A stretch of DNA of 64,000 nt from NCBI GenBank assembly GCA_964647485.1, contig CAZYHV010000003.1, positions 62,001-126,000 on the forward strand, read 5' to 3'. This DNA is from FW021-bin31 sp964647485 (GTDB lineage Bacteria > Bacteroidota > Bacteroidia > Chitinophagales > Chitinophagaceae). The first letter of the stretch is position 1, and each line of letters opens with the position of its first letter. Position numbers and translations under genes: made by a program. Shown piece by piece: positions 1-8,771 of the stretch. The notes under the pieces are model-generated. The model had not been told where the DNA came from. It did not search any database and saw nothing but the letters and a program-made list of their open reading frames with translations.

Positions 1-207
1 AATACCCATAAGAATAAGTCGATTTATGAAGAGCCCGGATTTTTTAATCAAACAAGGATTAGATATCCTAAATCTCGTAGGTTGAAACTCACTGTAACTT
101 ATTCTTTTGGAAAACAAAATTTACAATTGTTCCGTAGAAAGAGTAATAAATCAAATCAGGGGGGAGGAGAAATGCAGCAAATGGGAGGACAAGGAGGTGG
201 ACTCTAA
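1..207 (+). CDS. C-terminal end of an outer-membrane beta-barrel protein (partial)
   Basis: An open frame enters from the left edge and ends with TAA at 205-207, giving 68 residues. The segment RLKLTVTYSFGKQN looks like the last transmembrane beta-strand of a TonB-dependent-receptor-like barrel of the OMP_b-brl_3 type. It is followed by a Gln/Gly-rich tail (QGGGEMQQMGGQGGG) that is common at the end of such Bacteroidota proteins. Its stop codon overlaps the stop of the convergent YciI-like gene. The family assignment rests only on this tail, so substrate and exact family cannot be given. Confidence 0.6.
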   Translation, partial: NTHKNKSIYEEPGFFNQTRIRYPKSRRLKLTVTYSFGKQNLQLFRRKSNKSNQGGGEMQQMGGQGGGL

Positions 208-503
208 GTTCCACCGTGTTTGATAAAATCTTCATTTGAAGAGATTATCTTATATTCTTCTACCTCATAAACGGCTAGTTGAAACTGATCGAAAGGGTCT
301 TTGGATACAATTTTTTGAGCCTCCTGCCTGTTGGAGGCTTTACAAAGAATAAATTCTCCCGTTTTAAGTTTTTTTCTGCCGGTGCAAATAAAATGACCCG
401 ATTCTATGTGTTGCTCCAAGAAGGCTTTGTGTTTAGCAAAATACTGATCAATAGCAAAGTGAGGTTTGATATATTTTAGAGTAATTAAAAAAACATTGTC
501 CAT
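204..503 (-). CDS. YciI-like (YCII-related domain) protein
   Basis: A 99-residue protein starting MDNVFLITLKYIKP. It has the ferredoxin-like YCII pattern: an N-terminal beta-strand, a conserved His-containing helix (DQYFAKHKAFLEQHIESG), and a C-terminal DPF...LAVYEVEEYK segment. In the family His and Asp are thought to form the active site, but the reaction is mostly unknown. The open frame extends upstream to 548; I chose the ATG at 503 because it puts the family's typical first strand at the N-terminus. It converges on the barrel gene at the left edge with overlapping stop codons. Function is not known. Confidence 0.75.
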   Translation of the reverse strand: MDNVFLITLKYIKPHFAIDQYFAKHKAFLEQHIESGHFICTGRKKLKTGEFILCKASNRQEAQKIVSKDPFDQFQLAVYEVEEYKIISSNEDFIKHGGT

Positions 504-601
504 TGTAGTGCTTGATTTTTTGAAAGAATGATTTATTGCATAAACCATACCAGATGATCATCCAAAATAGAAATAGGTATGATTTTTTCTTAGATTTAGA
601 T

Positions 602-1324
602 ATGGTTAAAAAAATACGCTTTTATTGTAAAATATTGATTATAATCAGCAGTTTGCTGTTTATTTCGAACTCGTCTCTACGGGCACAACAATCTAAAATA
701 GAAAAAGTTCAAGTTGATTATGATCATCATTCGACACCGGAACTTTTTTATCAAGTGCCTCTCGGCTTGACATTTACTTTTAAAAATAAGAAGACAAAGA
801 AAACCAGGGGGTATCTCCATGGTAAAATTCGTTGGAAAAAAATACACATTACGACCAATCAAGGAAGGGTAAAGAAAGGAAAACTTTCTTTTGATCCGCG
901 CAAAGTATGGCAGAATCACCATAAAGTGACTTTTCGAGTGACGTATCAGGATACGACCTTCAATTGTGAAATGGATTTACCCTATTTACAAAAAATAAGA
1001 TTCAATCTTTATACGGACAGCATAAAGAAAAGAGTACCTTATTATTTGAATATAGAAGGAGTTTTTAGTAGCCATAAAGTTTATCCTCTGGATACCTCAA
1101 TGCTTACTTTTCAGGTTTCTAATGGTGAGCTAGAAAAAAACATACTTACTATTACTGATAAATATCAAAAGATTAAACAGGTCAAAGCAAGTGCATATTT
1201 TAAATTAGATTCGAGTATAAATGCAGATGTTGTTATTCCTATCAAAACGCATATTGCTGATCCTGATTTACCTTCAGAGGGAGAGCTACTTGATCGTTGG
1301 AAAAGAAAAAGCAGAAAAAGGTGA
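602..1324 (+). CDS. secreted protein of unknown function
   Basis: A 240-residue protein beginning MVKKIRFYCKILIIISSLLF with a classical signal peptide that ends near SLRAQQ, so it is probably exported to the periplasm or outer membrane. The mature part is basic and rich in predicted beta-strands, with a Lys/Arg-rich C-terminus (DRWKRKSRKR). No enzyme motif was recognised. The open frame extends upstream to 536, but the ATG at 602 gives the clean signal peptide. The SRP RNA lies just downstream. I do not recognise the family. Confidence 0.6.
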   Translation: MVKKIRFYCKILIIISSLLFISNSSLRAQQSKIEKVQVDYDHHSTPELFYQVPLGLTFTFKNKKTKKTRGYLHGKIRWKKIHITTNQGRVKKGKLSFDPRKVWQNHHKVTFRVTYQDTTFNCEMDLPYLQKIRFNLYTDSIKKRVPYYLNIEGVFSSHKVYPLDTSMLTFQVSNGELEKNILTITDKYQKIKQVKASAYFKLDSSINADVVIPIKTHIADPDLPSEGELLDRWKRKSRKR

Positions 1325-1365
1325 AACTATTTTTTTTAGGAGAAATAAAAATTATAAATTTGCAT

Positions 1366-1470
1366 GCGGCAGGTCTTGTACGACTAGCTCCTACTGAACC
1401 CCCCAGGGCAGGAATGCAGCAAGGGTAGGTGGTTGTAGCGGTGCGATACAAGTAATCTGCCGTTTTTTTT
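1366..1470 (+). ncRNA. ffs: signal recognition particle RNA (4.5S, bacterial small type)
   Basis: The conserved domain IV hairpin is visible at about 1391-1432, including AGGGCAGGAATGCAGCAAGG with the GGAA-type tetraloop and the asymmetric internal loop that binds Ffh. The outer ends pair: CGGCAG at 1367-1372 with CTGCCG at 1457-1462, and TCTTGTA with TACAAGT further in. The outer stem is followed directly by a T run at 1463-1470, which serves as terminator. Product: RNA scaffold of the SRP that targets membrane proteins co-translationally. Exact 5' end is inferred from the pairing. Confidence 0.93.
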
Positions 1471-1474
1471 AAGG

Positions 1475-2239
1475 TCAAAGTACTTTTAAATCTTTGTTAT
1501 TTAACCATCCGACCGTACCATCTGTTAGTTTTATTTTTTTCCAGTCTGCGACAGAATCCATAATATCAACTTTAATTCCTTCGTTGAGCACTTCAACATC
1601 GTTGCTTCCGGCATCCGGAGCAGTTTTTAAAGGCATTTCCGTGGATACAATAATGGCAGAATTATGCGTGTGATAGGCTTTTAAAGAAAAGATAGATCCG
1701 ATAAAGAAAAAACAAAATAATATCGCAAGAGGTGGTCTTAATCTTAGGATCAATCGGGGAGGAGATACAGTGAACAGCGACCAACCTATACAGAAGAGTA
1801 AAACCCAGAAAAAGAGAATGCTCAGGATAAGCCAGGTGTTGACACTAAAAAAAGTTAAAATAGCGTGCCACCATCGAACAAGAAAGATCGTAGGAATTTG
1901 TTTGGTTTTATTATAAGCCTTAATCTGTGCCAGATGAAGGTTATGTACAATGGTTTTATTTCCGGGAGCTTTTTGTAAAGCCTTGTTATAATAATAAATA
2001 GCATATCCGGCATCTCCTAATTTATAGCTGGCATTTCCGGCATTAAAATATAATGCTTTGTTTGAAAATCCGGCATCTATTAGATAGTTGTATACCAGCA
2101 AGGCCGAATCGTATGCCTGCCTTTGATACATTTGATTCCCTTCTTCAAAACGTTCCTGAGGGCTTTGTGCATTTGAAGAAAAAGTGAAGAACAAAGCACC
2201 AAATAGGAATAGTATATTTTTGATGGTTTTCTTTTCCAT
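1475..2239 (-). CDS. batE: BatE-like TPR and SH3-like membrane protein
   Basis: A 254-residue protein: signal peptide (to about SSNAQ), tetratricopeptide repeats at about 28-110 (ALYFNAGNASYKLGDAGYAI, YNKALQKAPGN), two hydrophobic membrane segments at about 125-185, and a C-terminal bacterial SH3-like domain ending DGTVGWLNNKDLKVL. This architecture matches BatE of the Bacteroides aerotolerance (bat) operon, whose exact biochemical role is unsettled. It starts one base after batD ends, so the two are co-transcribed and probably translationally coupled. It converges on the SRP RNA gene. Confidence 0.8.
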   Translation of the reverse strand: MEKKTIKNILFLFGALFFTFSSNAQSPQERFEEGNQMYQRQAYDSALLVYNYLIDAGFSNKALYFNAGNASYKLGDAGYAIYYYNKALQKAPGNKTIVHNLHLAQIKAYNKTKQIPTIFLVRWWHAILTFFSVNTWLILSILFFWVLLFCIGWSLFTVSPPRLILRLRPPLAILFCFFFIGSIFSLKAYHTHNSAIIVSTEMPLKTAPDAGSNDVEVLNEGIKVDIMDSVADWKKIKLTDGTVGWLNNKDLKVL

Positions 2240-2240
2240 A

Positions 2241-4202
2241 TCAATGCTTTTGTTTTTTTAGTTTTCGTTCTAACGTACTAATAACCGATACAGCTTCGGT
2301 GAAGGTGTTTTCCATATGTTCATGTCCACTCATTCCGGCATATAGAGCCATTTCACAACGATCTAACAGCTTAAATAAGCCTTTTCGTATATCTTCAGGA
2401 ACTTCTTTCTTTTGGAGTTCTGCTTCGGCTTTTTGTTTGGTTAGTTCAGATAAAGGAATAGATAACTTGTCACAAAGATACCCCCATACGGCATGAGAGA
2501 CTTCTTCGTAGAAGAGTTTATTTTTATTCTTTCTTAAGTATTTTTTAGCCAATGAGAGGCGTTTTAAGGCTACTCGGTTTGCTTTTTTATTTTTTAATAA
2601 AACTTGGTTTGCTCTAAGTTTATCATTTTGTCTTTTCCATAAAAGAAGTCCTGTCAGTAGGAGTATAGGTAAGATCATAAGGATCCAGTGCCACCAGGTT
2701 CCAAACCAGAAAGTACCTACTTTTTCCCATTTTAAGTTTCCTTTTTCTATAGGAGCGAGTGTATTTTGTGAAGAGGTTCCTTCGGAATTTGTAGCAGAAT
2801 CGTTGATAGGTTTCTTCCCGGGAGTGACTGTGATGTCGTAAGGTTGTGTATGAATAGTTTTGTATGCTTTGGACTTGGGGTCGAAATAAGAAAATTGAAC
2901 AGATGGAATAGTCATCTTACCTGTAGCATTGGGCATCAATACATAGGTAAAGGTTCTACTTCCGCCAAAGGGATTGGTTTTATTAAAATTATCTTTGGTT
3001 TTGGGATCATAACTCTCCAGCTTTTTTGGGAAAGGAATAGTGGGGGCGCTAAGCATATCAATATTCCCTTTTCCGCTGATTGTTACTGTAAATGTAACTG
3101 CGTCGTCCGTGGTTAAGTTTGATTTGTCAATTTTGGAATGGATGGAAAAATGCCCTACTGCACCATCAAAATTATCCGGTTTTCCTTTTTCGGGAAGTGG
3201 TTTTACATGGATTTTTACCACCGGACTTTCCATGTTATATTTATATTCGTGAGGAACTAATTGTGCCCCGGCGCCAAAGGCTCTTTTAAAAAAAGGATCA
3301 TCGAACATTTGTTTAAAGAAAGGATCATTAAACATCTGTGAAAAGGGATCTTGATTTCCCGAACCTTTTTCTATAGAATATAATTTTACATCGTTTTCTA
3401 TCTTAACCGGATCCAGGCTTTGGGTTCCTGATTGCAGAGGGAACATTATTGTTTTTCGGAAAGTATAGACACGATATTTTTCTCCATCAATTACCTTTGT
3501 GGAAGGGCGATTTATGTTACCCAAGTCAATATCATGAGTGGAAAAGCCCGAAAAAGAAGGAACTTTTACAATTTTAGAAGAAGCCGGAATTCGTGTAAAC
3601 AGCTTATAATTTGCTATGATTTGTTGTCCTACAAAGACATCTTTCTTGTCAACATCCACCCGAACAAAAAGATTCTTTTTAATTTTCTTCATAGGGTCTT
3701 CTCCTTTTTGGAGAATAGCAGGATTATTCTGTATTCGTTGCTGGTAAGGAGAGGTCGGCTGTTGAGAGGGGCTACGACTCTGACGGGGATGCTGTTGCGA
3801 AGGATTGTTCCTCTGTCCGTTGTTTTGTCCTTTTTCTACAGTGATTGTCACCGGATTAGAGGTGAGCTGATCTCCGTTTACCCGCACTTTGGCTCCTGCA
3901 ATTGTAAACCTTCCTACCGATGAAGCTCTCAGGATATAAATATAGGAGAGTTTCCTGCTGGTATTCCCATTGATAATACTAATAGATTGGCTACTGGAAT
4001 TTCCTAAGACATCAAAACCTTTAAATGTTGGTGCTTGGAAACCGGATACTTTTTTACCATTTTCAATAGTAAAAATGATTCTAAAAGGTTCTCCAACACC
4101 TACCGTACGGCTACTGACTTGTGTCTCAAAAGAAGGTTGCTGTGCATAAATAACTCCCGGAATCAAGAAGAGTAAAAACAGTATGAAAAATTTTTTCTTC
4201 AT
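2241..4202 (-). CDS. batD: BatD-like aerotolerance protein
   Basis: A 653-residue protein with signal peptide (MKKKFFILFLLFLIPGVIYA), repeated beta-sandwich regions of the BatD family (FETQVSSRTVGVGEPFRIIF near the start), a Gln/Ser/Pro-rich linker at about 125-160, a single transmembrane helix at about 500-522, and a basic helical cytoplasmic tail. In the family it is membrane-anchored with a large periplasmic part and acts with the MoxR/BatA-BatB proteins in oxygen tolerance. A TAATTTTG promoter box lies 18 bases upstream. batE follows directly. The usual partners batA, batB and batC are not next to it. Confidence 0.85.
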   Translation of the reverse strand: MKKKFFILFLLFLIPGVIYAQQPSFETQVSSRTVGVGEPFRIIFTIENGKKVSGFQAPTFKGFDVLGNSSSQSISIINGNTSRKLSYIYILRASSVGRFTIAGAKVRVNGDQLTSNPVTITVEKGQNNGQRNNPSQQHPRQSRSPSQQPTSPYQQRIQNNPAILQKGEDPMKKIKKNLFVRVDVDKKDVFVGQQIIANYKLFTRIPASSKIVKVPSFSGFSTHDIDLGNINRPSTKVIDGEKYRVYTFRKTIMFPLQSGTQSLDPVKIENDVKLYSIEKGSGNQDPFSQMFNDPFFKQMFDDPFFKRAFGAGAQLVPHEYKYNMESPVVKIHVKPLPEKGKPDNFDGAVGHFSIHSKIDKSNLTTDDAVTFTVTISGKGNIDMLSAPTIPFPKKLESYDPKTKDNFNKTNPFGGSRTFTYVLMPNATGKMTIPSVQFSYFDPKSKAYKTIHTQPYDITVTPGKKPINDSATNSEGTSSQNTLAPIEKGNLKWEKVGTFWFGTWWHWILMILPILLLTGLLLWKRQNDKLRANQVLLKNKKANRVALKRLSLAKKYLRKNKNKLFYEEVSHAVWGYLCDKLSIPLSELTKQKAEAELQKKEVPEDIRKGLFKLLDRCEMALYAGMSGHEHMENTFTEAVSVISTLERKLKKQKH

Positions 4203-4219
4203 AGGCTATTTATAGGCTA

Positions 4220-4227
4220 CAAAATTA
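4220..4227 (-). promoter_or_regulatory. -7 promoter box for batD-batE
   Basis: On the minus strand this reads TAATTTTG, a match to the Bacteroidota TAnnTTTG consensus, just upstream of the batD ATG. It implies batD is the first gene of its transcript. Confidence 0.55.
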
Positions 4228-4280
4228 TTTAAAGTAGCTTCAGTATAAAGATATAAATGCGTTAAAAGTTGGTTAAAAAC

Positions 4281-4297
4281 TAACTTACAGTAAGTTA
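4281..4297. repeat. 17-bp palindrome upstream of batD
   Basis: Perfect inverted repeat TAACTTAC-A-GTAAGTTA, 8-bp arms around one base, in the gap between the dehydrogenase stop and the batD promoter box. It could be a dimeric-regulator operator. No regulator is encoded next to it. Confidence 0.35.
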
Positions 4298-4325
4298 TAA
4301 ATGATAAAAATGAGTCAATATATTT

Positions 4326-5027
4326 TCAGATATCTCCTTTTATAGGGCGCATAACTATATCTTCTACAACGGTTTGTTGTGATAATACATGCGTATTCCA
4401 AACTACCTCGGCCACATCCTCGGGGCGCATCAATCTATCTTTAGGACCTTCAAATCCCGCCCAGGAATCAGTCAGTGTAGGCCCGGGACATACTGCTGTG
4501 ACTTTGATATTGAAAGGTTTCAATTCTTCTCTTAAATTTTTAGAAAAGCCTAGCAGAGCATATTTACTAATGCTGTAAGATCCGCCGTTAGGATAAGCTC
4601 CTAAAGAGGCTGTTGAACAAATATTAATAATATGTCCGCTTTTAATATCCTTCATCTTGGGAAGAAGAGATCGAGTGAGATGGTAGGCACTGTTTAGGTT
4701 GGTTGTCATGGTGTTTTCAAAAACGTTGTCTTTTTCTTCATGAATACTACCGGGAATGAAAATACCGGCATTATTCACAAGAATATCAATCTCTCCGAAT
4801 TCCTTTTCTACCTCTTTGGCAAAGGTCTGTATCGCTTCTTTATTGCGTACATCCACCGCTTCAGCTTTTATTCTAACATTGGAATTGATGCTCTTTAATT
4901 CCTGCTTGGCTTTTTGGATGCTGCTTTGATTTAAGGAACAAATAGCGGCATTCCAGCTTTCTTTTATAAAACGTGCAGCAATGGCTTTTCCAATACCTCT
5001 GCTCGCTCCTGTAATTACTATATTCAT
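4326..5027 (-). CDS. short-chain dehydrogenase/reductase (SDR)
   Basis: A 233-residue classical SDR: NAD(P)-binding TGASRGIGKAIA at the N-terminus, NNAG at about 86-89, catalytic Ser in ICSTASLG, YxxxK as YSISKYAL at about 151, and PGPTLT after it. The arginine in TGASRG favours NADP(H). It resembles FabG/3-oxoacyl-ACP-reductase-like proteins, but the substrate cannot be inferred. It lies alone on the minus strand, with its own TAGTTTTG promoter box a few bases upstream. The gene is divergent from the amino-sugar kinase. Confidence 0.85.
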   Translation of the reverse strand: MNIVITGASRGIGKAIAARFIKESWNAAICSLNQSSIQKAKQELKSINSNVRIKAEAVDVRNKEAIQTFAKEVEKEFGEIDILVNNAGIFIPGSIHEEKDNVFENTMTTNLNSAYHLTRSLLPKMKDIKSGHIINICSTASLGAYPNGGSYSISKYALLGFSKNLREELKPFNIKVTAVCPGPTLTDSWAGFEGPKDRLMRPEDVAEVVWNTHVLSQQTVVEDIVMRPIKGDI

Positions 5028-5031
5028 GACG

Positions 5032-5039
5032 CAAAACTA
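5032..5039 (-). promoter_or_regulatory. -7 promoter box for the SDR gene
   Basis: Minus-strand TAGTTTTG matching TAnnTTTG, only 4 bases before the ATG, so the transcript would have almost no leader. Confidence 0.45.
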
Positions 5040-5120
5040 AGATTTTGTATTGAATGATATCCTATTATGTCGCTATTATTATGCATCCAATAGGGGGGAA
5101 GTAGGTTTACAAATTATATG

Positions 5121-5128
5121 TACATTTG
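5121..5128 (+). promoter_or_regulatory. -7 promoter box for the amino-sugar kinase
   Basis: TACATTTG matches TAnnTTTG, about 70 bases before the kinase ATG at 5200. Confidence 0.45.
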
Positions 5129-5199
5129 TTTCATAGACTTTGAAGAGTCGAATGTGAAACTAATATTGAGTCCTGAAAAAGGAGTAATTCATATCTTTT

Positions 5200-6054
5200 A
5201 TGTTGCAAAAAATAATGCTTATTGCAGACAGTGGTTCTACTAAAACAACCTGGGCTCTGCTTTCAGAAGGGAAGCAGAATATTGTTAGAACGCAGGGACT
5301 CAGCCCCTATTTTTTGAGTGCTAACGAAATACGGCAGGTGTTATTGGAGGAGTTAATTCCTAAACTGAACCTAAAGTCATCAATGATAGAAGAAATTTTT
5401 TTTTATGGTACAGGCGTTGCAGTTTTTGAAAAATCAAAGCAGGTAGAAGAAGCTTTATCTGCGGTTTTTAGAGAAAGTAAAATAGAGATCAATCATGATT
5501 TGACAGGAGCCGCTCGAGCTCTTTGCCAACGACAAGAAGGAATGGCATGTATTTTAGGAACAGGCTCCGGCGTCTGTTATTATGATGGTCGAATTATTCA
5601 AGAGATGAGTCCCGGATTAGGTTTTATATTGGGAGATGAAGGTAGTGGTGCTGATCTTGGGAAAAGGCTGGTACGGGCGTATTTATATCAAATCTTAGAT
5701 CTTTCATTAAGAAAGCAGTTTTATGCCCAATATCAGTTGTCTAAGGGGCAGATTTTAGAAAAAATATATGAAGAGGATCACCCCAATCGGTTTTTAGCTA
5801 ATTTTTCGAAATTTATAGGAAGCCATCGCGGGCATCCGCAAATAGAAGCTATCCTCAAAGAATGTATTCATCATTTTTTGAATACTCATGTGCTCAACTA
5901 TAAGCAGTGTAAAGAAAAGCCAATTCATCTTGTTGGAGGAGTGGCTTATGCGTTTCAAGAAGATATTCGGCAGCAGATAGAAGAAGAAGGACTACGATTT
6001 GGACATGTCTTGAAAGAACCTATAGAAGGACTGATATCGTATCATAAAAAGTAG
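5200..6054 (+). CDS. BadF/BadG-type amino-sugar kinase, likely MurNAc/GlcNAc kinase
   Basis: A 284-residue ASKHA-fold sugar kinase. The N-terminal phosphate-binding loop is LIADSGSTKTTWALL; a second glycine-rich segment is ILGTGSGVCYYDG, followed by PGLGFILGDEGSGADLGKRL, the hallmark of the N-acetylglucosamine kinase (BadF/BadG/BcrA/BcrD) family. A late glycine loop is HLVGGVAYAF. It phosphorylates amino sugars at C6 using ATP. The murQ etherase starts 69 bases downstream, as in the Tannerella murTKQ locus, so MurNAc kinase activity (MurK) feeding MurQ is a reasonable inference. An alternative ATG exists at 5215. Confidence 0.83.
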   Translation: MLQKIMLIADSGSTKTTWALLSEGKQNIVRTQGLSPYFLSANEIRQVLLEELIPKLNLKSSMIEEIFFYGTGVAVFEKSKQVEEALSAVFRESKIEINHDLTGAARALCQRQEGMACILGTGSGVCYYDGRIIQEMSPGLGFILGDEGSGADLGKRLVRAYLYQILDLSLRKQFYAQYQLSKGQILEKIYEEDHPNRFLANFSKFIGSHRGHPQIEAILKECIHHFLNTHVLNYKQCKEKPIHLVGGVAYAFQEDIRQQIEEEGLRFGHVLKEPIEGLISYHKK

Positions 6055-6081
6055 TTTTATTTCAGATCTTTAAGAAAGCAT

Positions 6082-6089
6082 TACCTTTG
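6082..6089 (+). promoter_or_regulatory. -7 promoter box upstream of murQ
   Basis: TACCTTTG at 6082-6089, 34 bases before the murQ ATG. It suggests that murQ has a promoter of its own in addition to read-through from the kinase. Confidence 0.5.
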
Positions 6090-6122
6090 CACCTGTTTTT
6101 ATCACTAATAGCTATAAATATA

Positions 6123-6938
6123 ATGTCTCAAAAAGTCACGGAAAAACCTTCTAATTATAGACATCTTGAGAAGATGAGTATCCGAGAGTTACTGCTCAAT
6201 ATAAATAAAGAAGATCAAACTGTACCGGAAGCCGTTGCACAATCGATTCCTCAAATTGAACCTTTGATAAAAACCATTTCTGATAAGATGTTAGCCGGAG
6301 GGCGTTTATTTTATATCGGATCCGGTACCAGCGGAAGGTTAGGTATTGTAGATGCTTCAGAGTGTCCACCTACTTTTGGAGTTCCGCATGATTTGGTTAT
6401 CGGATTGATATCGGGAGGCGATTCTGCTATTAGAAAAGCAGTGGAATTTGCAGAAGATAGTATGGAGCAAGGATGGAAAGATCTGCAAGAATACCAAGTG
6501 AATGATAAAGATGTTGTAGTTGGGATAGCTGCCAGTGGCACAACCCCTTATGTGATAGGAGCTCTAAGAAAGTGTCGGGAGAATAATATTGTAACCGGAT
6601 CAATCTCTTGTAATCCGGATGCTCCTGTATCTTCAGCCTCCGATTTCCCTGTGGAAGTGGTAGTCGGACCGGAGTTTGTGACCGGAAGCACGAGAATGAA
6701 AAGTGGAACTGCCCAAAAATTAGTCCTTAATATGATTTCTACTTCTGTGATGATCCAATTGGGTAGAGTAGAAGATAACCGTATGGTACATATGCAGTTA
6801 AGTAATGATAAGTTGGTAGATCGAGGGACGAAAATGGTCATGGAGGGAGCCGGAATTACAGATTATCAGAAAGCAAAAAAGCTCCTTTTGCAATATGGAA
6901 GTGTTAAGGAAGCCGTGGAGGAAATAAAGAGTAAATAA
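6123..6938 (+). CDS. murQ: N-acetylmuramic acid 6-phosphate etherase
   Basis: A 271-residue SIS-domain enzyme that removes the D-lactyl ether of MurNAc-6-P to give GlcNAc-6-P in cytoplasmic peptidoglycan recycling. The diagnostic GSGTSGRLGIVDASECPPTF stretch is present, as are the second SIS loop GIAASGTTPYVIGAL and GSTRMKSGTAQKLVLNM. The C-terminal helical tail matches the family length. The ATG at 6123 gives MSQKVTEKPSNYRHLEKMS, a typical MurQ start; an upstream in-frame start at 6087 overlaps the promoter box. It pairs functionally with the kinase upstream and with the NagB genes near 23-26 kb. Confidence 0.95.
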   Translation: MSQKVTEKPSNYRHLEKMSIRELLLNINKEDQTVPEAVAQSIPQIEPLIKTISDKMLAGGRLFYIGSGTSGRLGIVDASECPPTFGVPHDLVIGLISGGDSAIRKAVEFAEDSMEQGWKDLQEYQVNDKDVVVGIAASGTTPYVIGALRKCRENNIVTGSISCNPDAPVSSASDFPVEVVVGPEFVTGSTRMKSGTAQKLVLNMISTSVMIQLGRVEDNRMVHMQLSNDKLVDRGTKMVMEGAGITDYQKAKKLLLQYGSVKEAVEEIKSK

Positions 6939-7073
6939 ACCTCTTCTCGATTTCAGTGCCTCAAATTTATTGAAATAGTACTTTATCTTTTAACGTATCT
7001 TTCGGTTTTTAATTTCATTTAACCAATAAATACCTCTATTTTCGGGCTTTATTTTATAAAACCTTTTTTATAG

Positions 7074-8717
7074 ATGGTTAAACAAAGATTTTATTTTGCA
7101 TTTTTGACTTTCTTTATGAGCATTGGTTTTTTCCAAACTTATGGACAAAATCAAAAACTTGATCGTCCTGCACTGGTTGTTGGAATTGTCGTAGATCAAA
7201 TGCGTTGGGATTATCTTTATCGTTTTTATGACCGATATGAAGAAGGTGGTTTTAAAAGGTTACTCCATCAGGGCTTTTCGTTTGAAAATATGATGATTAA
7301 TTATTTACCTTCTTATACGGCAGTAGGGCATAGCATAGCTTATACCGGTTCGGTTCCTGCCATAACCGGAATTGTAGGGAATAATTGGATTAATCAACAA
7401 ACAGGTGAAGAACGATATTGTACAGAAGATGGATCGGTACAGACTGTAGGAACAGCAGGAAAGGCGGGAGAAATGTCTCCTGAGAACCTATTGACAACTA
7501 CTGTTACAGATGAGTTGAGATTGGCGAGCAATTTTCGTTCTAAAGTGGTAGGTGTTTCCCTTAAAGATCGTGCCTCCATCCTTCCGGCCGGTCATTCTGC
7601 CAATGGAGCCTTTTGGTATGATTCTAAATCCCAAAAGTTTATAACCAGCACTTATTATATGGATGAGTTGCCGGATTGGGTAGCTCAATTTAATGAACGA
7701 TCCTTACCTGAAAAGTTGATGGAAGAGGGCTGGAATACCCTTTATCCTATTGAAACATATGCTCAAAGTTCAAAGGATAATGTGCCTTGGGAGGGAACCT
7801 TTAAAGGAGAAGATACGCCTACCTTCCCACATGATATGAAAAGGATTTTCAGGACATCTTCCTCCAGCATAAAATCAACTCCTTTCGGAAATACATTGAC
7901 GCTTTCATTTGCCAAGGCTGCTATGCAAGGATACGAATTAGGGAAGGGCGATTTTACAGATTTTCTTACTATTAATTTAGCTTCGACAGATTATGTAGGT
8001 CACATGTATGGCCCAAATTCTATTGAAATAGAAGATACTTATTTAAGATTGGATCAGTCTTTGGCGGATTTCTTTAATTACCTGGATCAAAAGGTTGGAA
8101 AAGGAAATTATTTGGTGTTTTTGACAGCAGATCATGGAGGAGCACACTCCAGAGGATTCCTGAAAAAGCACAAATTACCATCAGGAGATGAACAATTGGG
8201 GAAAGTACAAAAGAACTTGAATAAACAATTGGCGGAAGACTTTGAAGTGAGCAACTTGGTCAGCTCTTTATTAAATTATCATGTCAATTATCGCATGGAT
8301 AAAATAAGAAAACATGATTTAGATCTTGATAAGATAAAAGAAAAAACAGTACATTATTTAAAAACAGTACCGGCATTTCAGTTTGTTGTGGATATGGAAA
8401 ATATTGGAACTGCTTCCATTCCTGAACCGATTAAGACGATGATTATTAATGGATATAACTACAAACGTTCCGGTCCTGTTATGATTATTCCAAATCCGGG
8501 TTGGATGAATGGAAATAAAACAGGAACTACACATGGATCTTGGGCACCTTATGACACGCATTTGCCTTTGGTATTCATGGGATGGAATATCACACATGGA
8601 TCTTCTAACAGACGAGTACGCATGTCAGATATAGCTCCTACCATAGCAGCTTTGTTGCATATTCAGATGGGAAGCGGGAATGTTGGCAAACCTTTGGAAG
8701 AGATATTCTTAGATTAA
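7074..8717 (+). CDS. pafA: PafA-type alkaline phosphatase (periplasmic phosphomonoesterase)
   Basis: A 547-residue exported protein (signal peptide to about TYGQ) of the alkaline phosphatase superfamily. The nucleophile is Thr82 in NYLPSYTAVGHS. Asn103 in VGNNWI and Lys164/Arg166 in SLKDRASILP match the PafA residues that recognise phosphate monoesters. Metal ligands appear in DQMRWDY, STDYVGHMYG, TADHGGAHS and the C-terminal THGSWAPYD. Length equals the characterised Elizabethkingia enzyme. PafA releases phosphate from organic esters at the cell envelope. The downstream DUF47-Pit uptake genes fit a phosphate-scavenging neighbourhood. Confidence 0.9.
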   Translation: MVKQRFYFAFLTFFMSIGFFQTYGQNQKLDRPALVVGIVVDQMRWDYLYRFYDRYEEGGFKRLLHQGFSFENMMINYLPSYTAVGHSIAYTGSVPAITGIVGNNWINQQTGEERYCTEDGSVQTVGTAGKAGEMSPENLLTTTVTDELRLASNFRSKVVGVSLKDRASILPAGHSANGAFWYDSKSQKFITSTYYMDELPDWVAQFNERSLPEKLMEEGWNTLYPIETYAQSSKDNVPWEGTFKGEDTPTFPHDMKRIFRTSSSSIKSTPFGNTLTLSFAKAAMQGYELGKGDFTDFLTINLASTDYVGHMYGPNSIEIEDTYLRLDQSLADFFNYLDQKVGKGNYLVFLTADHGGAHSRGFLKKHKLPSGDEQLGKVQKNLNKQLAEDFEVSNLVSSLLNYHVNYRMDKIRKHDLDLDKIKEKTVHYLKTVPAFQFVVDMENIGTASIPEPIKTMIINGYNYKRSGPVMIIPNPGWMNGNKTGTTHGSWAPYDTHLPLVFMGWNITHGSSNRRVRMSDIAPTIAALLHIQMGSGNVGKPLEEIFLD

Positions 8718-8771
8718 GAACTGAATGAGATTGTTTATTTCCTTTAAACCTTTCCTCTAAATTAATATAAA

